The translations under genes and the position numbers were made by a program. A DNA stretch of 64,000 nucleotides from an uncultured Ramlibacter sp. (GTDB lineage: Bacteria > Pseudomonadota > Gammaproteobacteria > Burkholderiales > Burkholderiaceae_C): assembly GCF_936925435.1 (NCBI RefSeq), contig NZ_CAKZHQ010000047.1, forward strand, positions 106,466-170,465, written 5' to 3'. The notes beneath the pieces were generated by a model. It was not told the origin of the DNA and did no database searches. It saw only the letters and a program-made list of their open reading frames with translations. Below, piece by piece: positions 1 through 8,643 of this stretch; within the stretch, counting starts at the first letter, position 1, and each line of letters opens with the position of its first letter.

Positions 1-863
1 GCCTGAACAACGATGACGGCCAAGGCGCCGCCACCAACGCCAACAACCAGCCCACCGGTGCCGGTGCTGCTGTTGCTGGCCGTCAAGGTCTGACCTTCAA
101 TCGCCGTTCCACCGTCAGCCTGGCCGGCGGCTGGGGCGAACTGCGCCTGGGTCGTGACTACACCCCGCAATTCTGGAACCTGACCGTGTTCGATCCGTTC
201 GGCACGAATGGCGTTGGCACTTCCGCCACCCTGAACAACACGCAACAGACTGGCGACCCGGTCACCGTTCGTGCTTCGAACAGCATCGGCTACTTCCTGC
301 CGGGCAACCTGGGCGGCTTCTACGGCCAGGCACAGTACTACATGGGTGAAAACATCCAGGGCGGCCCGACCGAAGACGACGGCTCCGGCTTTGGTCTCCG
401 TGGCGGTTACGCTGCTGGTCCCTTCAACGTTGCCATTGCCTACGCCAAGACGAACTTCGCTGCTGGCGACTTCGAGACGTGGAACATCGGCGGCCAGTGG
501 GACTTCGGTGTTGCCAAGCTGATCGGTCAGTACGCATCCAACGAACTGAGCGGTGGCACGGCTCTGAACCTCGACGGCAAGGGCTGGCTCATCGGCGGCC
601 TGATCCCGGTCGGCGCTGGCGAAATCCGCCTGTCGTACTCGGCCTACGAGACCGACGCTCGCCTGGGTGTGGCGACGACCAATCCGGAAGTCACGAAGTA
701 CGCCATCGGCTACGTGCACAACCTGTCGAAGCGCACGGCTCTGTACGCCACGTTCGCTCACCTGAGCAACGACGGCGGCGCTTCGCAAGCCCTGAACGGT
801 GCTGTCGGCGCGGTCAACGCTTCGTCCACCGGCTACGACTTCGGCATTCGCCACAGCTTCTGA
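1..863 (+). CDS. Gram-negative porin, 3' part (5' end outside window)
   Basis: Outer-membrane general diffusion porin of the Burkholderiales type. The frame is open from base 3 and gives about 286 residues of what is normally a 330-380 residue trimeric barrel. Visible features are alternating aromatic/polar beta strands (for example GGFYGQAQYYMGENIQ), the stretch GRDYTPQFWNLTVFDPFGTN, which resembles the constriction-loop region of such porins, and a C-terminal strand GYDFGIRHSF. The final Phe is the usual BAM-recognition residue. Codon choice is that of a highly expressed gene. A strong terminator follows. The start and signal peptide lie upstream of the window. The family is clear; the permeant solute cannot be read. 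Confidence 0.93.
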   Translation, partial: LNNDDGQGAATNANNQPTGAGAAVAGRQGLTFNRRSTVSLAGGWGELRLGRDYTPQFWNLTVFDPFGTNGVGTSATLNNTQQTGDPVTVRASNSIGYFLPGNLGGFYGQAQYYMGENIQGGPTEDDGSGFGLRGGYAAGPFNVAIAYAKTNFAAGDFETWNIGGQWDFGVAKLIGQYASNELSGGTALNLDGKGWLIGGLIPVGAGEIRLSYSAYETDARLGVATTNPEVTKYAIGYVHNLSKRTALYATFAHLSNDGGASQALNGAVGAVNASSTGYDFGIRHSF

Positions 864-905
864 TTCAACGGCTGGACCTGTGCCAGCTGAAAATGAAGAA
901 ACTTG

Positions 906-931
906 AAAAGCCGCCTTCGGGCGGCTTTTTT
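906..931 (+). terminator. Rho-independent terminator of the porin gene
   Basis: A hairpin AAAAGCCGCC-TTCG-GGCGGCTTTT closed by a UUCG-type tetraloop and followed by T residues, 43 bases after the porin stop codon. It separates the porin from the lipoprotein gene at 1000. Confidence 0.9.
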
Positions 932-999
932 CATGAAAGCCCGCTGCAGCTGTAGTAGGCTTCCATGAAATTCAACAAGAGACACACGTTGGGACCTTC

Positions 1000-1782
1000 A
1001 TGAGCTTCGTTTGGCGCTGCGCCTTGCTGGCCGTCGCTTCCATGCTGCTGTGCGGCTGCTCGGCTCTGCCTGTGGCTGAGCCTCAGTCGGACGTCGGACG
1101 CAGTCCCTGGGCCACGCAGTCGGTGCATGCGGGCATGGAGGAGCGGGCCGGCCCGGCTGCCGGCCAATGGCAGCACTACAGGTTGCCCGGCAAAACCCCC
1201 ACCGAATTCAGCTACGCGCGCAAGGATGGCCGCCACTGTATCGCCGCCATGGCCCAGTCGTCCGCCAGCATGCTGCGCAATGCCGTGCGCATCGAGCCGG
1301 CCGACCTTGGCAAGGTGCGCTTCTCGTGGAAGGTGCCCGAACTCATTGCCCAGGCCGACGGCGCGCTGCGCGATGCCGACGACTCGCCCGTGCGCATCGT
1401 GCTGGCCTTCGAGGGCAGCCGCTCCAGCTTTTCCGCCAAGGACGCCATGCTGTCCGAACTGGCGCTCGCCCTCACCGGCGAAGAGATGCCGTACGCCACC
1501 CTGATGTACGTCTGGTCCAACAAGCGGCCGGCGGGCACGGTGGTGCCCAGCCCGCGCACCGATCGCATCCGCAAGCTGGTCGTCGAGTCAGGGTCGAAGA
1601 AACTGGACCAGTGGCTGGACTACGAGCGCGACATCCGCGCCGATTTCCAGCGCGCTTTCGGCGAGGCGCCCGGCGCCCTGGTGGGCATCGCCATCATGAC
1701 CGACAGCGACAACACGCGTTCCACCACCAGGGCCTGGTATGGGCCGGTGCAACTGGCGCCGGTGGTGCTTGGCAAACGCTAG
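1000..1782 (+). CDS. DUF3047 family lipoprotein
   Basis: 260 residues. The N-terminus is a short hydrophobic signal (residues 5-20) ending LLCGCSA, which fits a lipobox with Cys20 as the lipidated residue. The body carries blocks I recognise as DUF3047: FSWKVPELIAQADG, DDSPVRIVLAFEG, MYVWSNKRPAGTVVPSP and the C-terminal IAIMTDSDNTRS. The family has no established biochemical role; members are predicted exported beta-rich proteins. It stands alone between the porin terminator and the peptide transporter operon, with no strong Shine-Dalgarno sequence. The call on family is fairly sure; function is unknown. Confidence 0.8.
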   Translation: MSFVWRCALLAVASMLLCGCSALPVAEPQSDVGRSPWATQSVHAGMEERAGPAAGQWQHYRLPGKTPTEFSYARKDGRHCIAAMAQSSASMLRNAVRIEPADLGKVRFSWKVPELIAQADGALRDADDSPVRIVLAFEGSRSSFSAKDAMLSELALALTGEEMPYATLMYVWSNKRPAGTVVPSPRTDRIRKLVVESGSKKLDQWLDYERDIRADFQRAFGEAPGALVGIAIMTDSDNTRSTTRAWYGPVQLAPVVLGKR

Positions 1783-1843
1783 TCCGGTGCCCGCTGCTGA
1801 AGGCCTGGCTGACGCATTTGCTTTAAGCCTCAAGGAAAGCCCT

Positions 1844-1858
1844 GTGTCGGCACGACAC
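1844..1858. promoter_or_regulatory. 15-bp dyad in the peptide-transporter promoter region
   Basis: Perfect inverted repeat GTGTCG-GCA-CGACAC, followed 9 bases later by TAGCAT (1868-1873), a fair -10 box, and then by the ATG at 1897. The position suits an operator overlapping the -35 region. There is no T tract, so it is not a terminator for the lipoprotein gene. The cognate regulator is unknown and no local regulator gene is present. Confidence 0.4.
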
Positions 1859-1896
1859 TTGCTCTGCTAGCATCGCCTCGCTCTTTTCCCAACTGC

Positions 1897-2877
1897 ATGC
1901 TTGTCTTCATCCTGCGCCGTCTGGTCCAGGCCATCATCGTGATGGTCGTGGTCGCGTTCATTGCTTTCCTGCTGTTTCAGTACGTCGGTGATCCGGTGGT
2001 CTTCCTGCTGGGCCAGGACGCCCGGCCCGATCAGATCGCGCAGTTGCGCCGCGACCTTGGGCTGGACCAGCCCTTCTTCGTGCAGTTCTGGCACTTCCTG
2101 GTGAACGCCGCCCAGGGCGAATTCGGCCTGAGCCTGCGCCAGGGCGCCAAAGTCTCGCGCCTGCTGGGTGAGCGCTTCCCCGCCACCTTCGAGCTGGCCG
2201 TGGTGGCCGGCGTGCTGGCCGTGGGCATCGGCATCCCCATGGGCGTGTACACGGCGCTGCGCCGCGGCAGCATCGGCAGCCAGATGTTCATGACGGTCTC
2301 GCTGCTGGGCGTGTCCCTGCCGCCCTTCCTGGTCGGCATTTTGCTGATCCTGGTGTTCGCCGTGGTGCTCGGCTGGTTTCCCAGTTTCGGCCGCGGCGAT
2401 GTCGTCAAGCTCGGCTGGTGGAGCAGCGGCCTGCTCACGCGCGACGGCTGGCACCACATCGTGCTGCCAGCGATCACGCTGGCGGTGTTCCAGCTCACCC
2501 TGATCCTGCGCCTGGTGCGCGCCGAGATGCTGGAGGTGCTGCGCACCGACTACATCAAGTTCGCACGCGCCAGGGGCCTGCCCAACCGCGCCATCCATTT
2601 CGGCCACGCGCTGAAGAACACCCTGGTGCCGGTCATCACGGTCATTGGCCTGCAACTGGGCACACTGATCGCCTTTTCCATCATCACCGAGACTGTGTTC
2701 CAGTGGCCCGGCATGGGCCTGCTGTTCATCCAGGCCGTGACCTTCGCCGACATCCCGGTGATGGCCGCCTACCTGTGCCTGATCGCGCTGATCTTCGTCG
2801 TCATCAACCTGCTGGTCGACATGCTGTACTTCGCCGTCGATCCTCGCCTGCGTACCGGCGGCGCCAGGGGACATTGA
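1897..2877 (+). CDS. Peptide/nickel-type ABC transporter permease (DppB-like)
   Basis: 326 residues, the usual DppB/OppB size. An N-terminal membrane helix (MLVFILRRLVQAIIVMVVVA) is followed by the family DPVVFLLG motif. The large periplasmic loop comes next, then five more helices. The cytoplasmic EAA-type loop contains DYIKFARARGLPNRAI, which contacts the ATPases. It forms the inner-membrane channel with the DppC-like permease at 5703. It is the first gene of a six-gene operon; most such operons begin with the binding protein. Its TGA overlaps the ATG of the amidohydrolase (ATGA-type coupling). Substrate is not readable from the permease. Confidence 0.92.
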   Translation: MLVFILRRLVQAIIVMVVVAFIAFLLFQYVGDPVVFLLGQDARPDQIAQLRRDLGLDQPFFVQFWHFLVNAAQGEFGLSLRQGAKVSRLLGERFPATFELAVVAGVLAVGIGIPMGVYTALRRGSIGSQMFMTVSLLGVSLPPFLVGILLILVFAVVLGWFPSFGRGDVVKLGWWSSGLLTRDGWHHIVLPAITLAVFQLTLILRLVRAEMLEVLRTDYIKFARARGLPNRAIHFGHALKNTLVPVITVIGLQLGTLIAFSIITETVFQWPGMGLLFIQAVTFADIPVMAAYLCLIALIFVVINLLVDMLYFAVDPRLRTGGARGH

Positions 2878-4088
2878 TGCTTGCTCCACGCCTGAAGGCG
2901 GGCGGCCGCGCGTTCGCCCACATCGCAGCCTTCCATCCCGAGCTCACCGCGCTACGGCGCGACCTGCACGCCCATCCCGAGCTGGGCTTCGAGGAGGTCT
3001 ACACCTCAGCCCGCGTCGTCGAGGCGCTCAGGCTGTGCGGCGTCGACGAGGTCCATACGGGCATCGGCAAGACCGGCGTGGTCGCCTTGGTCAAGGGCAA
3101 GCGCTCGGCCAGCGGCAAGATGATCGGCCTGCGCGCCGACATGGACGCGCTGACCATGACCGAGCACAACGACTTCCCCTGGAAGTCGGTCACCGCCGGC
3201 ATGATGCACGGCTGCGGCCACGACGGCCACACCGCCATGCTGGTGGGCGCCGCGCGCTATCTGGCAGAGACGCGCAACTTCGACGGCACGGCGGTGCTGA
3301 TTTTCCAGCCTGGCGAGGAAGGCTTCGCCGGCGCCAAGGCCATGGTGGAAGACGGTCTTTTCGAGCGCTTCCCTGTGCAGTCGGTGTATGCCATGCACAA
3401 CTGGCCGGCGATGAAGCCTGGCACCATCGGCATCAACCCCGGCCCCATGATGGCGGCCGCCGACCGGGTGAGGATAGAGATCACCGGCCGCGGCGGCCAT
3501 GGCGCCCACGCCTACCTCACGGTCGACCCGGTGCTGGTGGCGGCCCACATCATCACGGCGGCGCAAAGCATCGTCTCGCGCAATGTCAGGCCCATCGACA
3601 ACGCCGTGGTCAGCCTGTGCGCCGTCCAGGCCGGCGACCTGCACGCGATGAGCGTCGTCCCCGGCAGCGCCACCATCGTCGGCACGGTGCGCACCTTCAG
3701 TTCCGAGGTGCAGGCTCTGGTGGAAAGGCGCCTGCAGGAGTTGTGCAGCGCCGTCGCCCTGGGCTTCGGCGCCACCGCCAGCGTGCAGTTCGAGCGCATC
3801 TATCCGGCCACCATCAACACGCCCGCCGAGGCCCTGTTCGCCGGCGACGTTGCGCAGGCCCTGGTGGGCGAGGGCAATGTGGTGCGCGACATGGAGCCGA
3901 GCATGGGCGCTGAAGATTTTTCCTTTATGCTGCAAACCAAACCGGGCGCCTACCTGCGCATCGGCCAGGGGGGCGAGGGCAGCTGTTTCCTGCACAACAG
4001 CCGCTACGATTTCAACGATGACATCCTGCCACTGGGTTCGGCGCTGCACGCCGGCCTGGCGGAGCAGGCCATGCCATTGGCCGACTGA
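2877..4088 (+). CDS. M20 family metallo-amidohydrolase (hippurate hydrolase / aminoacylase type)
   Basis: 403 residues; the start at 2877 overlaps the upstream stop and gives the standard N-terminus (HPELTALRRDLHAHPELGFEE). Di-metal motifs are present: HAHPELG (residues 31-37), RADMDAL (87-93), HGCGHDGHTAML (111-122) with Cys113/His115, GEE (146-148), and His174 in MHNWP. A dimerisation domain sits in the middle third. The family hydrolyses N-acyl amino acids or amidated aromatic amino acids in the cytoplasm. Placement inside a peptide ABC operon, translationally coupled to the permease, suggests it cleaves the imported compound. The exact substrate is inference. Confidence 0.92.
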   Translation: MLAPRLKAGGRAFAHIAAFHPELTALRRDLHAHPELGFEEVYTSARVVEALRLCGVDEVHTGIGKTGVVALVKGKRSASGKMIGLRADMDALTMTEHNDFPWKSVTAGMMHGCGHDGHTAMLVGAARYLAETRNFDGTAVLIFQPGEEGFAGAKAMVEDGLFERFPVQSVYAMHNWPAMKPGTIGINPGPMMAAADRVRIEITGRGGHGAHAYLTVDPVLVAAHIITAAQSIVSRNVRPIDNAVVSLCAVQAGDLHAMSVVPGSATIVGTVRTFSSEVQALVERRLQELCSAVALGFGATASVQFERIYPATINTPAEALFAGDVAQALVGEGNVVRDMEPSMGAEDFSFMLQTKPGAYLRIGQGGEGSCFLHNSRYDFNDDILPLGSALHAGLAEQAMPLAD

Positions 4089-4122
4089 TTTTTATGTGTC
4101 CGTTCCACTCGAGGAGATCCTG

Positions 4123-5703
4123 ATGAAATTCAAATCGAACCTGCTGACCGCCGCTGCTGCGGTGGCGCTGGGCGCCGCCAGCTTCGCCGGCCACGCGGCC
4201 ACCCTGAGGGTGGGCAACCAGGGCGACGCCCTGTCCATGGACCCGCATTCGCTCAACGAGTCGCTGCAGCTGAGCGTTACCGAGAACGTCTACGAACCTC
4301 TGGTCGTGCGCAACCGCGACTACAAGCTGGCGCCGGCCCTGGCCGCCAGCTGGAAGGCCACCTCGCCCACTGTCTGGCGCTTCGAGCTGCGCAAGGGCGT
4401 GCAATTCCATGACGGCACCCCCTTCACCGCCGACGACGTGATCTTCAGCTACGAGCGCGCCAAGAGCGACGGCTCGGACATGAAGACCTACGTCGGCCCG
4501 ATCAAGGAAATCAAGAAGATCAACGACCACCAGATCGACATCGTCACGACCTCGCCCTTCCCCATCCTGCCGGAGCTGTTCACGCACTTCAACATCATGA
4601 GCAAGAAGTGGTGCGAGACCAACCAGGCCACCAAGCCGGTGGACCGTCGCAAGGGCATCGAGAACGCGGCATCGTTCCGCGCCAACGGCACGGGCCCGTT
4701 CCGCCTGCGTGAGCGTCAGCCCAATGTGCGCACGACCTTCGTGCGCAATGGCAACTACTGGGGCAAGATCGAAGGCAACGTCGACGAGGTCATCTTCAAT
4801 GTGATTGGCAACGACGCCACCCGCGTGGCCGCCCTGATCTCGGGCGAGATCGACGCCATGGAGCCGGTGCCCGTGCAGGACGTGGAGCGCATCAAGGGCG
4901 CGTCCAACCTCAAGGTCATGCAAGGCCCCGAGCTGCGCGTGATCTTCCTGGGCATGGACCAGAAGCGCGACGAGCTGCTGTTCTCCAACATCAAGGGCAA
5001 GAACCCCTTCAAGGACAAGCGCGTCCGCCAGGCCTTCTACCAGTCCATCGACGTCGAGGGCATCAAGCGCACCGTCATGCGCGGTGCCTCGGTGCCGATC
5101 GCCCAGATGTTCCCCGAGCAGGTCAACGGTTATGCGCCCGACCTGAACAAGCGCCTGCCCTACGACGTGGAAGGCGCCAAGAAGCTGCTGGCCGAAGCTG
5201 GCTACCCCAATGGCTTCGAGGTGACCATGAACTGCCCGAACGACCGCTACGTCAACGACGGCGCGATCTGCCAGGCCGTGGCCGCCAACCTGGCCCGCGC
5301 CAACATCAAGATCAAGCTGGAAGTCGAGACCAAGGGCACCTACTTCCCCAAGATCCTGCGCCGCGACACCGGCTTCTACATGCTGGGCTGGACCTCCTCC
5401 ACGGTGGACGCGCACAACGTGCTGTACGCCATCCTGTCCTCGCCGGGTGAAGGCGGCCGCGGCCAGTTCAATCTGGGCGCTTACAGCAACCCCAAGGTCG
5501 ATGAGCTGACGGCCAAGATCGCTTCGGAAACCGACGTGAAGAAGCGCAATGAAATGATCCACGAGGCGATCAAGACCCACCAGGACGACATCGGCCACAT
5601 CCCGCTGCACGCCCAGACCCTGAACTGGGGCGTCAAGAAGAACGTCGACCTGGTGCAATGGCCTGACAACGGCATGATGTGGAGATACGCCACCGTCAAG
5701 TGA
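4123..5703 (+). CDS. ABC transporter periplasmic substrate-binding protein, family 5 (DppA-like)
   Basis: 526 residues with a Sec signal peptide (MKFKSNLLTAAAAVALGAAS, cleavage near GHA-AT). GAGGAG seven bases before the ATG supports this start. Family 5 features are the LRVGNQGDALSMDPH entry strand, [36 protein letters not shown] with ADDVIFSYERAK, and PFKDKRVRQAFYQSID in the second half. It delivers peptides or related compounds to the DppB/DppC-like channel. Its stop overlaps the next ATG. Family is certain; ligand is not, although the neighbouring M20 enzyme points to an N-acylated or small peptide substrate. Confidence 0.93.
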   Translation: MKFKSNLLTAAAAVALGAASFAGHAATLRVGNQGDALSMDPHSLNESLQLSVTENVYEPLVVRNRDYKLAPALAASWKATSPTVWRFELRKGVQFHDGTPFTADDVIFSYERAKSDGSDMKTYVGPIKEIKKINDHQIDIVTTSPFPILPELFTHFNIMSKKWCETNQATKPVDRRKGIENAASFRANGTGPFRLRERQPNVRTTFVRNGNYWGKIEGNVDEVIFNVIGNDATRVAALISGEIDAMEPVPVQDVERIKGASNLKVMQGPELRVIFLGMDQKRDELLFSNIKGKNPFKDKRVRQAFYQSIDVEGIKRTVMRGASVPIAQMFPEQVNGYAPDLNKRLPYDVEGAKKLLAEAGYPNGFEVTMNCPNDRYVNDGAICQAVAANLARANIKIKLEVETKGTYFPKILRRDTGFYMLGWTSSTVDAHNVLYAILSSPGEGGRGQFNLGAYSNPKVDELTAKIASETDVKKRNEMIHEAIKTHQDDIGHIPLHAQTLNWGVKKNVDLVQWPDNGMMWRYATVK

Positions 5704-6638
5704 TGAGCAGCGCAGCAATGGGGGGCTGGTTCGGCCGGGCCTGGCACAGCGACGTCGGTTACAGCTTCCGCACCTCCCCGGTCGCGGTGGCCGCGGCCAT
5801 CGTGGCCTTCGTCTGCCTGTTTTGCGCGGTGTTCGCCAACCTGGTGGCGCCGCACAATCCGTTCAATCTGGCCTCGCTGGAACTGATGGACGCCTTCCTG
5901 CCGCCGGCCTGGCTGCCGGAGGGCAGGAGCCGTTACCTGCTGGGCACCGACGACCAGGGCCGCGACATCCTGTCGGCGGTGATGTTCGGTGCGCGCATCT
6001 CGCTGTTCGTGGGGATCGCCGCGGTCATGCTGTCGGTGGCCATGGGTGTGAGCCTGGGGCTGCTGGCCGGTTTCGCCGGCGGCAGGATCGACACCGTGAT
6101 CATGCGCGTCTGCGACGTGATGCTGTCCTTCCCGCCCATCCTGGTCGCGCTGCTGATCATGGGCGTCTCGCGCGCCTTGTTCCCCAACGCGCAGGACATC
6201 CTGGTGTTCGGCGTGCTGGTCCTGTCCATCACCCTGACCGGCGGTAGCGGATGGGTGCAGTACGCGCGCACCGTGCGCGGCAGCGTGATGGTCGAGCGCA
6301 ACAAGGAGTACGTGCAGGCGGCCCGCGTCACCGGCGTGCGGCCGCACCGCATCGTCGTCAAGCACGTGCTGCCCAATATCCTGGGCCCGGTGATGGTGCT
6401 GGCCACCATCCAGGTGGCCACCGCCATCATCACCGAGGCCACCTTGTCTTTTCTGGGTGTGGGCGTGCCGCCCAACTCACCGTCCCTGGGCACCCTGATC
6501 CAGGTCGGCAACAAGTTCCTGTTCTCCGGCAACTGGTGGATCACGGTGTTCCCCGGCCTGATGCTGGTGGCCATCGCCCTGTCCATCAACCTGCTGGGCG
6601 ACTGGCTGCGCGATGCGATGAACCCCCGCCTGCGCTGA
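5703..6638 (+). CDS. Peptide/nickel-type ABC transporter permease (DppC-like)
   Basis: 311 residues from an ATG overlapping the stop of the binding-protein gene. The N-terminal tail precedes a first helix (VAVAAAIVAFVCLFCAVFA). YLLGTDDQGRDILSAVMFGARIS is the hallmark of DppC/OppC N-domains. The EAA loop is VQAARVTGVRPHRIVVKHVLPN. The C-terminus GDWLRDAMNPRLR is typical. It pairs with the 1897-2877 permease. A 19-base gap separates it from the ATPase gene. Confidence 0.93.
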   Translation: MSSAAMGGWFGRAWHSDVGYSFRTSPVAVAAAIVAFVCLFCAVFANLVAPHNPFNLASLELMDAFLPPAWLPEGRSRYLLGTDDQGRDILSAVMFGARISLFVGIAAVMLSVAMGVSLGLLAGFAGGRIDTVIMRVCDVMLSFPPILVALLIMGVSRALFPNAQDILVFGVLVLSITLTGGSGWVQYARTVRGSVMVERNKEYVQAARVTGVRPHRIVVKHVLPNILGPVMVLATIQVATAIITEATLSFLGVGVPPNSPSLGTLIQVGNKFLFSGNWWITVFPGLMLVAIALSINLLGDWLRDAMNPRLR

Positions 6639-6657
6639 CCCCGACGATCACCATTCC

Positions 6658-7635
6658 ATGAGCCTCCTCCAGGTTGACCGCCTCGTCGTTGAATTCCCCG
6701 GCCGCCACGGCACGCTGCGGGCACTCGACGGCATTTCCTTCGAGATCGCCCCGGGGGAGATCCTGGGCGTGGTCGGCGAGTCCGGCGCCGGCAAGTCGCT
6801 GACCGGCGCTTCCATCATCGGCCTGCTGGAGCCGCCGGGGCGCATCGCCTCCGGCCAGATCCTGCTGGAAGGCCAACGCATCGACAACCTGCCTTACGAG
6901 CAGATGCGCCACATCCGCGGCCGCAAGATCGGCGCCATCTTCCAGGACCCGCTGACTTCGCTGAACCCCTTGTACAGCGTGGGCCGCCAACTGGTCGAAA
7001 CTATCCAGGCCCACCTGCCGGTGAGCAATGCAGAGGCAAGACGGCGCGCCATCGGCCTGCTGGAGGACACCGGCATTCCGGCGGCGGCCGAGCGCGTCGA
7101 CCATTTTCCACACCAGTTCTCCGGCGGCATGCGCCAGCGCGTGGTGATCGCCCTGGCGCTGGCGGCCGAGCCCAAGCTGATCGTCGCCGATGAGCCGACC
7201 ACGGCGCTGGACGTCTCCATCCAGGCGCAGATCATCCAGCTGCTCAAGAAGATCTGCAAGGACCGCGGCGCCGCCGTCATGCTGATCACGCACGACATGG
7301 GCGTGATCGCCGAAACCTGCGACCGCGTTGCCGTGCTGTACGCCGGCCGCGTGGCCGAGATCGGCCCGGTGCACGAAGTCATCAACCAGCCGGCCCATCC
7401 CTACACCCTGGGATTGATGGCGGCCATTCCCGACATCAGCGTGGACCGTGAACGCCTGCACCAGATCGATGGCGCCATGCCCCGCTTGAACGCCATCCCG
7501 GCGGGCTGCGCCTACAACCCGCGCTGCCCGCGGACTTTCGACCGCTGCACCCGGGAGCGCCCTGAGCTGCTGACCGCCGGCGCCACCAGCGCGGCCTGCT
7601 GGCTGCACGACGCCCACGCAGGAGCGCAGGCATGA
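6658..7635 (+). CDS. Peptide ABC transporter ATPase (DppD-like)
   Basis: 325 residues. Walker A GESGAGKS (near residues 40-47), Q-loop FQDPLTSLNP, signature FSGGMRQR, Walker B LIVADEPTTALD and H-loop LITHDMG are all intact. The C-terminal oligopeptide-ATPase extension contains the Cys-rich stretch CAYNPRCPRTFDRC seen in Dpp/Opp ATPases. It energises import together with the DppF-like partner, whose ATG overlaps this stop by four bases. Confidence 0.94.
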   Translation: MSLLQVDRLVVEFPGRHGTLRALDGISFEIAPGEILGVVGESGAGKSLTGASIIGLLEPPGRIASGQILLEGQRIDNLPYEQMRHIRGRKIGAIFQDPLTSLNPLYSVGRQLVETIQAHLPVSNAEARRRAIGLLEDTGIPAAAERVDHFPHQFSGGMRQRVVIALALAAEPKLIVADEPTTALDVSIQAQIIQLLKKICKDRGAAVMLITHDMGVIAETCDRVAVLYAGRVAEIGPVHEVINQPAHPYTLGLMAAIPDISVDRERLHQIDGAMPRLNAIPAGCAYNPRCPRTFDRCTRERPELLTAGATSAACWLHDAHAGAQA

Positions 7636-8639
7636 GCGAGTCCAGCACGGTCCCCCTGGTGCAAGCCCAGGACCTGGCCAAGACCTTCGACGTGTCGGCG
7701 CCCTGGTTGAACCGGGTGCTCGAAGGCAAGCAGCGACAGCTGCTGCACGCGGTGGACGGCGTGAGTTTCGAGATCCAGAAGGGCCAGACCCTGGCCCTGG
7801 TGGGCGAGTCCGGCTGCGGCAAGAGCACGGTGGCCAAGCTGCTGGTCGGCCTGTACGAGCCCAACGAGGGGCGCTTCCGTTTCGATGGCCAGGATGCCCA
7901 CCAGGCCTACCGCTCGCCGCAGGGCCGGGCCTTGCGCCGGCGCGTGCAGATGATCTTCCAGGACCCCTATGCCAGCCTGAACCCGCGCTGGACGGTGGAA
8001 GACATCGTGGGCGAGCCGCTGCTGGAGCACGGCATCGTGACCGCCAAGCCCGAACTCAAAGAGCGCGTTGCCGACCTGCTCAAGTCGGTCGGCCTGTCGC
8101 CGCTGGACATGGTCAAGTTCCCGCACCAGTTCTCCGGCGGCCAGCGCCAGCGCATCTCGATTGCCCGCGCACTGGCCACGCAGCCGGAGTTCCTGGTCTG
8201 CGACGAGCCGACCTCGGCGCTGGACGTGAGCGTGCAGGCCCAGGTCCTGAACATCATGAAGGACCTGCAGCGCGAGCGCGGCCTGACCTACCTGTTCATC
8301 TCGCACAACCTGGCGGTGGTGCGCCACGTGAGCGACCAGGTCGGCGTGATGTACCTGGGCCGCCTGGTGGAACTGGCTGGCAAGCACCAGCTGTTCGGCA
8401 ATCCGCGCCATCCCTACACGCGCATGCTGCTGGACGCGATCCCGAAGATGCACGACACCGGCCGCTCGCGCACGCCGGTGCAGGGCGAGGTGCCCAACCC
8501 GCTGAACCCGCCCACGGGATGCACCTTCCATCCGCGCTGCCCGCACGCCAATGCGCGCTGCAAGGCCGAGCGGCCGGCGCTGCTGACCATCGCCGGCGCC
8601 AGGATCGCCTGCCACGCGGTGGAAGAGGGCCGGATCTAG
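7632..8639 (+). CDS. Peptide ABC transporter ATPase (DppF-like)
   Basis: 335 residues. Walker A GESGCGKST, FQDPYASLNPRW, signature FSGGQRQR, Walker B FLVCDEPTSALD and H-loop FISHNLA are present. The C-terminus has CTFHPRCPHANARC. The ATGA overlap with the upstream ATPase marks it as the last gene of the operon. Its stop lies four bases from the convergent hexR stop with no visible hairpin between them, so convergent read-through is possible. Confidence 0.94.
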   Translation: MSESSTVPLVQAQDLAKTFDVSAPWLNRVLEGKQRQLLHAVDGVSFEIQKGQTLALVGESGCGKSTVAKLLVGLYEPNEGRFRFDGQDAHQAYRSPQGRALRRRVQMIFQDPYASLNPRWTVEDIVGEPLLEHGIVTAKPELKERVADLLKSVGLSPLDMVKFPHQFSGGQRQRISIARALATQPEFLVCDEPTSALDVSVQAQVLNIMKDLQRERGLTYLFISHNLAVVRHVSDQVGVMYLGRLVELAGKHQLFGNPRHPYTRMLLDAIPKMHDTGRSRTPVQGEVPNPLNPPTGCTFHPRCPHANARCKAERPALLTIAGARIACHAVEEGRI

Positions 8640-8643
8640 GTTT

